From Gammaproteobacteria bacterium (lineage in GTDB: Bacteria > Pseudomonadota > Gammaproteobacteria > Pseudomonadales > Azotimanducaceae_A), in assembly GCA_026713405.1 (NCBI GenBank), contig JAPOON010000793.1, positions 1 to 5,417 on the forward strand: DNA of 5,417 bases, written 5' to 3'. Under the pieces are notes generated by a model. That model was not told the origin of the DNA. It was given only the letters and a program-made list of their open reading frames with translations, and made no database searches. The position numbers and the translations under genes were made by a program. Positions 5,185-5,417 of the stretch are shown piece by piece. Within the stretch, counting starts at the first letter, position 1. The number at the start of each line of letters is the position of its first letter.

Positions 5185-5417
<233 letters not shown>

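Overview
The window is GC-rich, with mostly G or C at third codon positions, and its families fit a member of the Pseudomonadota, most likely a gammaproteobacterium. The hints are an MsrQ/YedZ-like heme membrane protein, a small periplasmic PepSY protein, a GPH-family symporter and an exported arylsulfatase. The genus cannot be told from this sequence. No rRNA, tRNA, CRISPR array, insertion sequence or phage gene was seen.

Positions 1-1600 (+ strand) hold the 3' part of a glutathione S-transferase gene, a vicinal-oxygen-chelate (VOC) metalloenzyme gene, and a 70-codon reading frame that overlaps the VOC stop codon. A GST next to a VOC enzyme suggests modification of an aromatic or electrophilic small molecule, but the substrate is unknown. 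Positions 1601-1716 are non-coding and hold a short GC-rich inverted repeat.

Positions 1717-3998 (+ strand) hold a GPH/MelB-type cation symporter gene, a 66-codon reading frame that fits exactly into the gap after it, and a TetR-family regulator gene. The layout suggests a short operon in which the last gene may control the transporter. The transporter keeps the cation-site aspartates expected from MelB but lacks two aspartates tied to sugar binding, so its substrate may not be a typical sugar.

Positions 3999-4046 separate the TetR gene from a convergent pair on the minus strand and hold two close inverted repeats. The minus-strand pair encodes a six-helix MsrQ/YedZ-like heme protein (4421-5014) followed by a secreted PepSY-domain protein (4041-4376). 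The second gene has a strong ribosome binding site and a possible promoter of its own inside the end of the first. No MsrP-like catalytic subunit is visible, so the pair may be an alternative membrane-to-periplasm redox unit.

Positions 5015-5226 are a 212-bp divergent regulatory region with two clear dyads. From 5227 to the window end runs the start of an exported sulfatase gene, cut off before its catalytic cysteine motif.

No clearly new multi-gene system is evident. The points most worth a second look are the MsrQ-like/PepSY pair, the altered GPH transporter, the two snugly fitting small reading frames and the operator-like dyads.
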